Source: Syntrophaceae bacterium UBA2192
GTDB taxonomy: Bacteria; Desulfobacterota; Syntrophia; Syntrophales; UBA2192
Length of the DNA: 5,219 nt
Assembly (NCBI GenBank): GCA_002327315.1
Contig: DCVI01000021.1
Coordinates: 1 to 5,219 of the forward strand
Reading direction: 5' to 3'
Shown: positions 5,201 to 5,219 of the stretch, piece by piece
Layout: each line of letters opens with the position of its first letter
How positions within the stretch are numbered: position 1 is the stretch's first letter
Notes under the pieces: model-generated
What the model saw: the letters and a program-made list of their open reading frames with translations, nothing else
Told to the model about the DNA's origin: nothing
Database searches by the model: none
Position numbers and translations under genes: made by a program

Positions 5201-5219
5201 GGATTCGGGATTCCGGCTT
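5201..5219. repeat. 7-bp tandem repeat cut by the window edge (GGATTCS units)
   Basis: Units GGATTCG (5201) and GGATTCC (5208) are followed by the start of a third (GGCTT) at the edge. The 12-mer GGGATTCGGGAT at 5200-5211 also occurs on the opposite strand at 2010-2021, just past the stop codon of the second CoA-transferase gene. Confidence 0.55.

Larger units (their letters stand above)
4709..5219. other. 511-bp region without a confident gene, upstream of the operon
   Basis: No long open frame occurs on either strand. The stretch should hold the operon promoter, but I could not find a convincing sigma-70 or sigma-54 match. It contains the candidate operator at 4739-4753, an orphan Shine-Dalgarno-like sequence at 4811-4820 (minus strand, GAAAGGAGGT, with no ATG, GTG or TTG at a usable distance), four tandem repeats of 7-bp period, two further short palindromes (GGTTAAGTTAACC at 4998-5010 and AAAACA/TGTTTT at 5023-5036), and a weak 45-codon plus-strand ORF. 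Base composition is visibly more A+T-rich than in the genes. Confidence 0.7.

Noticed and set aside
5177..5219. Plus-strand ATG frame running off the right edge
   Set aside because: Only 14 codons are visible, with no ribosome site and no recognisable sequence, and its end lies in a 7-bp tandem repeat.
99..5219. CRISPR array or insertion-sequence ends
   Set aside because: The repeats are only 7 bp, directly tandem without spacers, and degenerate. No transposase frame or terminal inverted repeat pair with a target duplication was seen.

Overview
The window carries one tight catabolic operon of three genes, all on the minus strand, plus the first 31 codons of a fourth minus-strand gene that runs off the left edge. 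The operon reads, in order of transcription (right to left): a CaiB/BaiF (family III) CoA-transferase subunit (3383-4708), a second, paralogous CoA-transferase subunit (2027-3376), and an AMP-forming acyl-CoA synthetase (209-1867). After a short gap with a G/C-rich hairpin comes the start of what looks like a B12-binding radical SAM protein (1-93). The sequence is fairly GC-rich with strong AGGAGG ribosome sites. Paired family III CoA-transferases with acyl-CoA synthetases, and intergenic DNA full of short repeats, fit an anaerobic acid-degrading bacterium of the Desulfobacterota/syntroph kind. That taxonomic guess is inference, since no marker gene is present.

How the genes work together: both enzyme types turn a free carboxylic acid into its CoA thioester. 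The synthetase uses ATP. The transferase moves CoA from a donor such as succinyl-CoA or acetyl-CoA. The two transferase subunits are 6 nt apart. The upstream gene's stop codon lies inside the ribosome site of the next, which argues for coupled translation and a hetero-oligomer, as in benzylsuccinate CoA-transferase BbsEF or phthalate CoA-transferase SptAB. Only the upstream subunit keeps the catalytic aspartate (Asp186); the matching residue in the other is Trp211. The substrate cannot be read from this window.

Non-coding DNA: 4709-5219 (511 bp) holds a perfect 7+1+7 palindrome just upstream of the operon, which may be an operator, an orphan Shine-Dalgarno-like site, one weak 45-codon plus-strand ORF, and several tandem repeats. 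The 159-bp gap 1868-2026 holds a perfect 12-bp hairpin and another repeat. The gap 94-208 holds the G/C hairpin and two repeats. The most unusual overall feature is that every intergenic stretch except the 6-nt gap carries short degenerate tandem arrays with a 7-bp period, at seven sites and with several unit sequences. I found no tRNA, rRNA, CRISPR array, insertion sequence or riboswitch.
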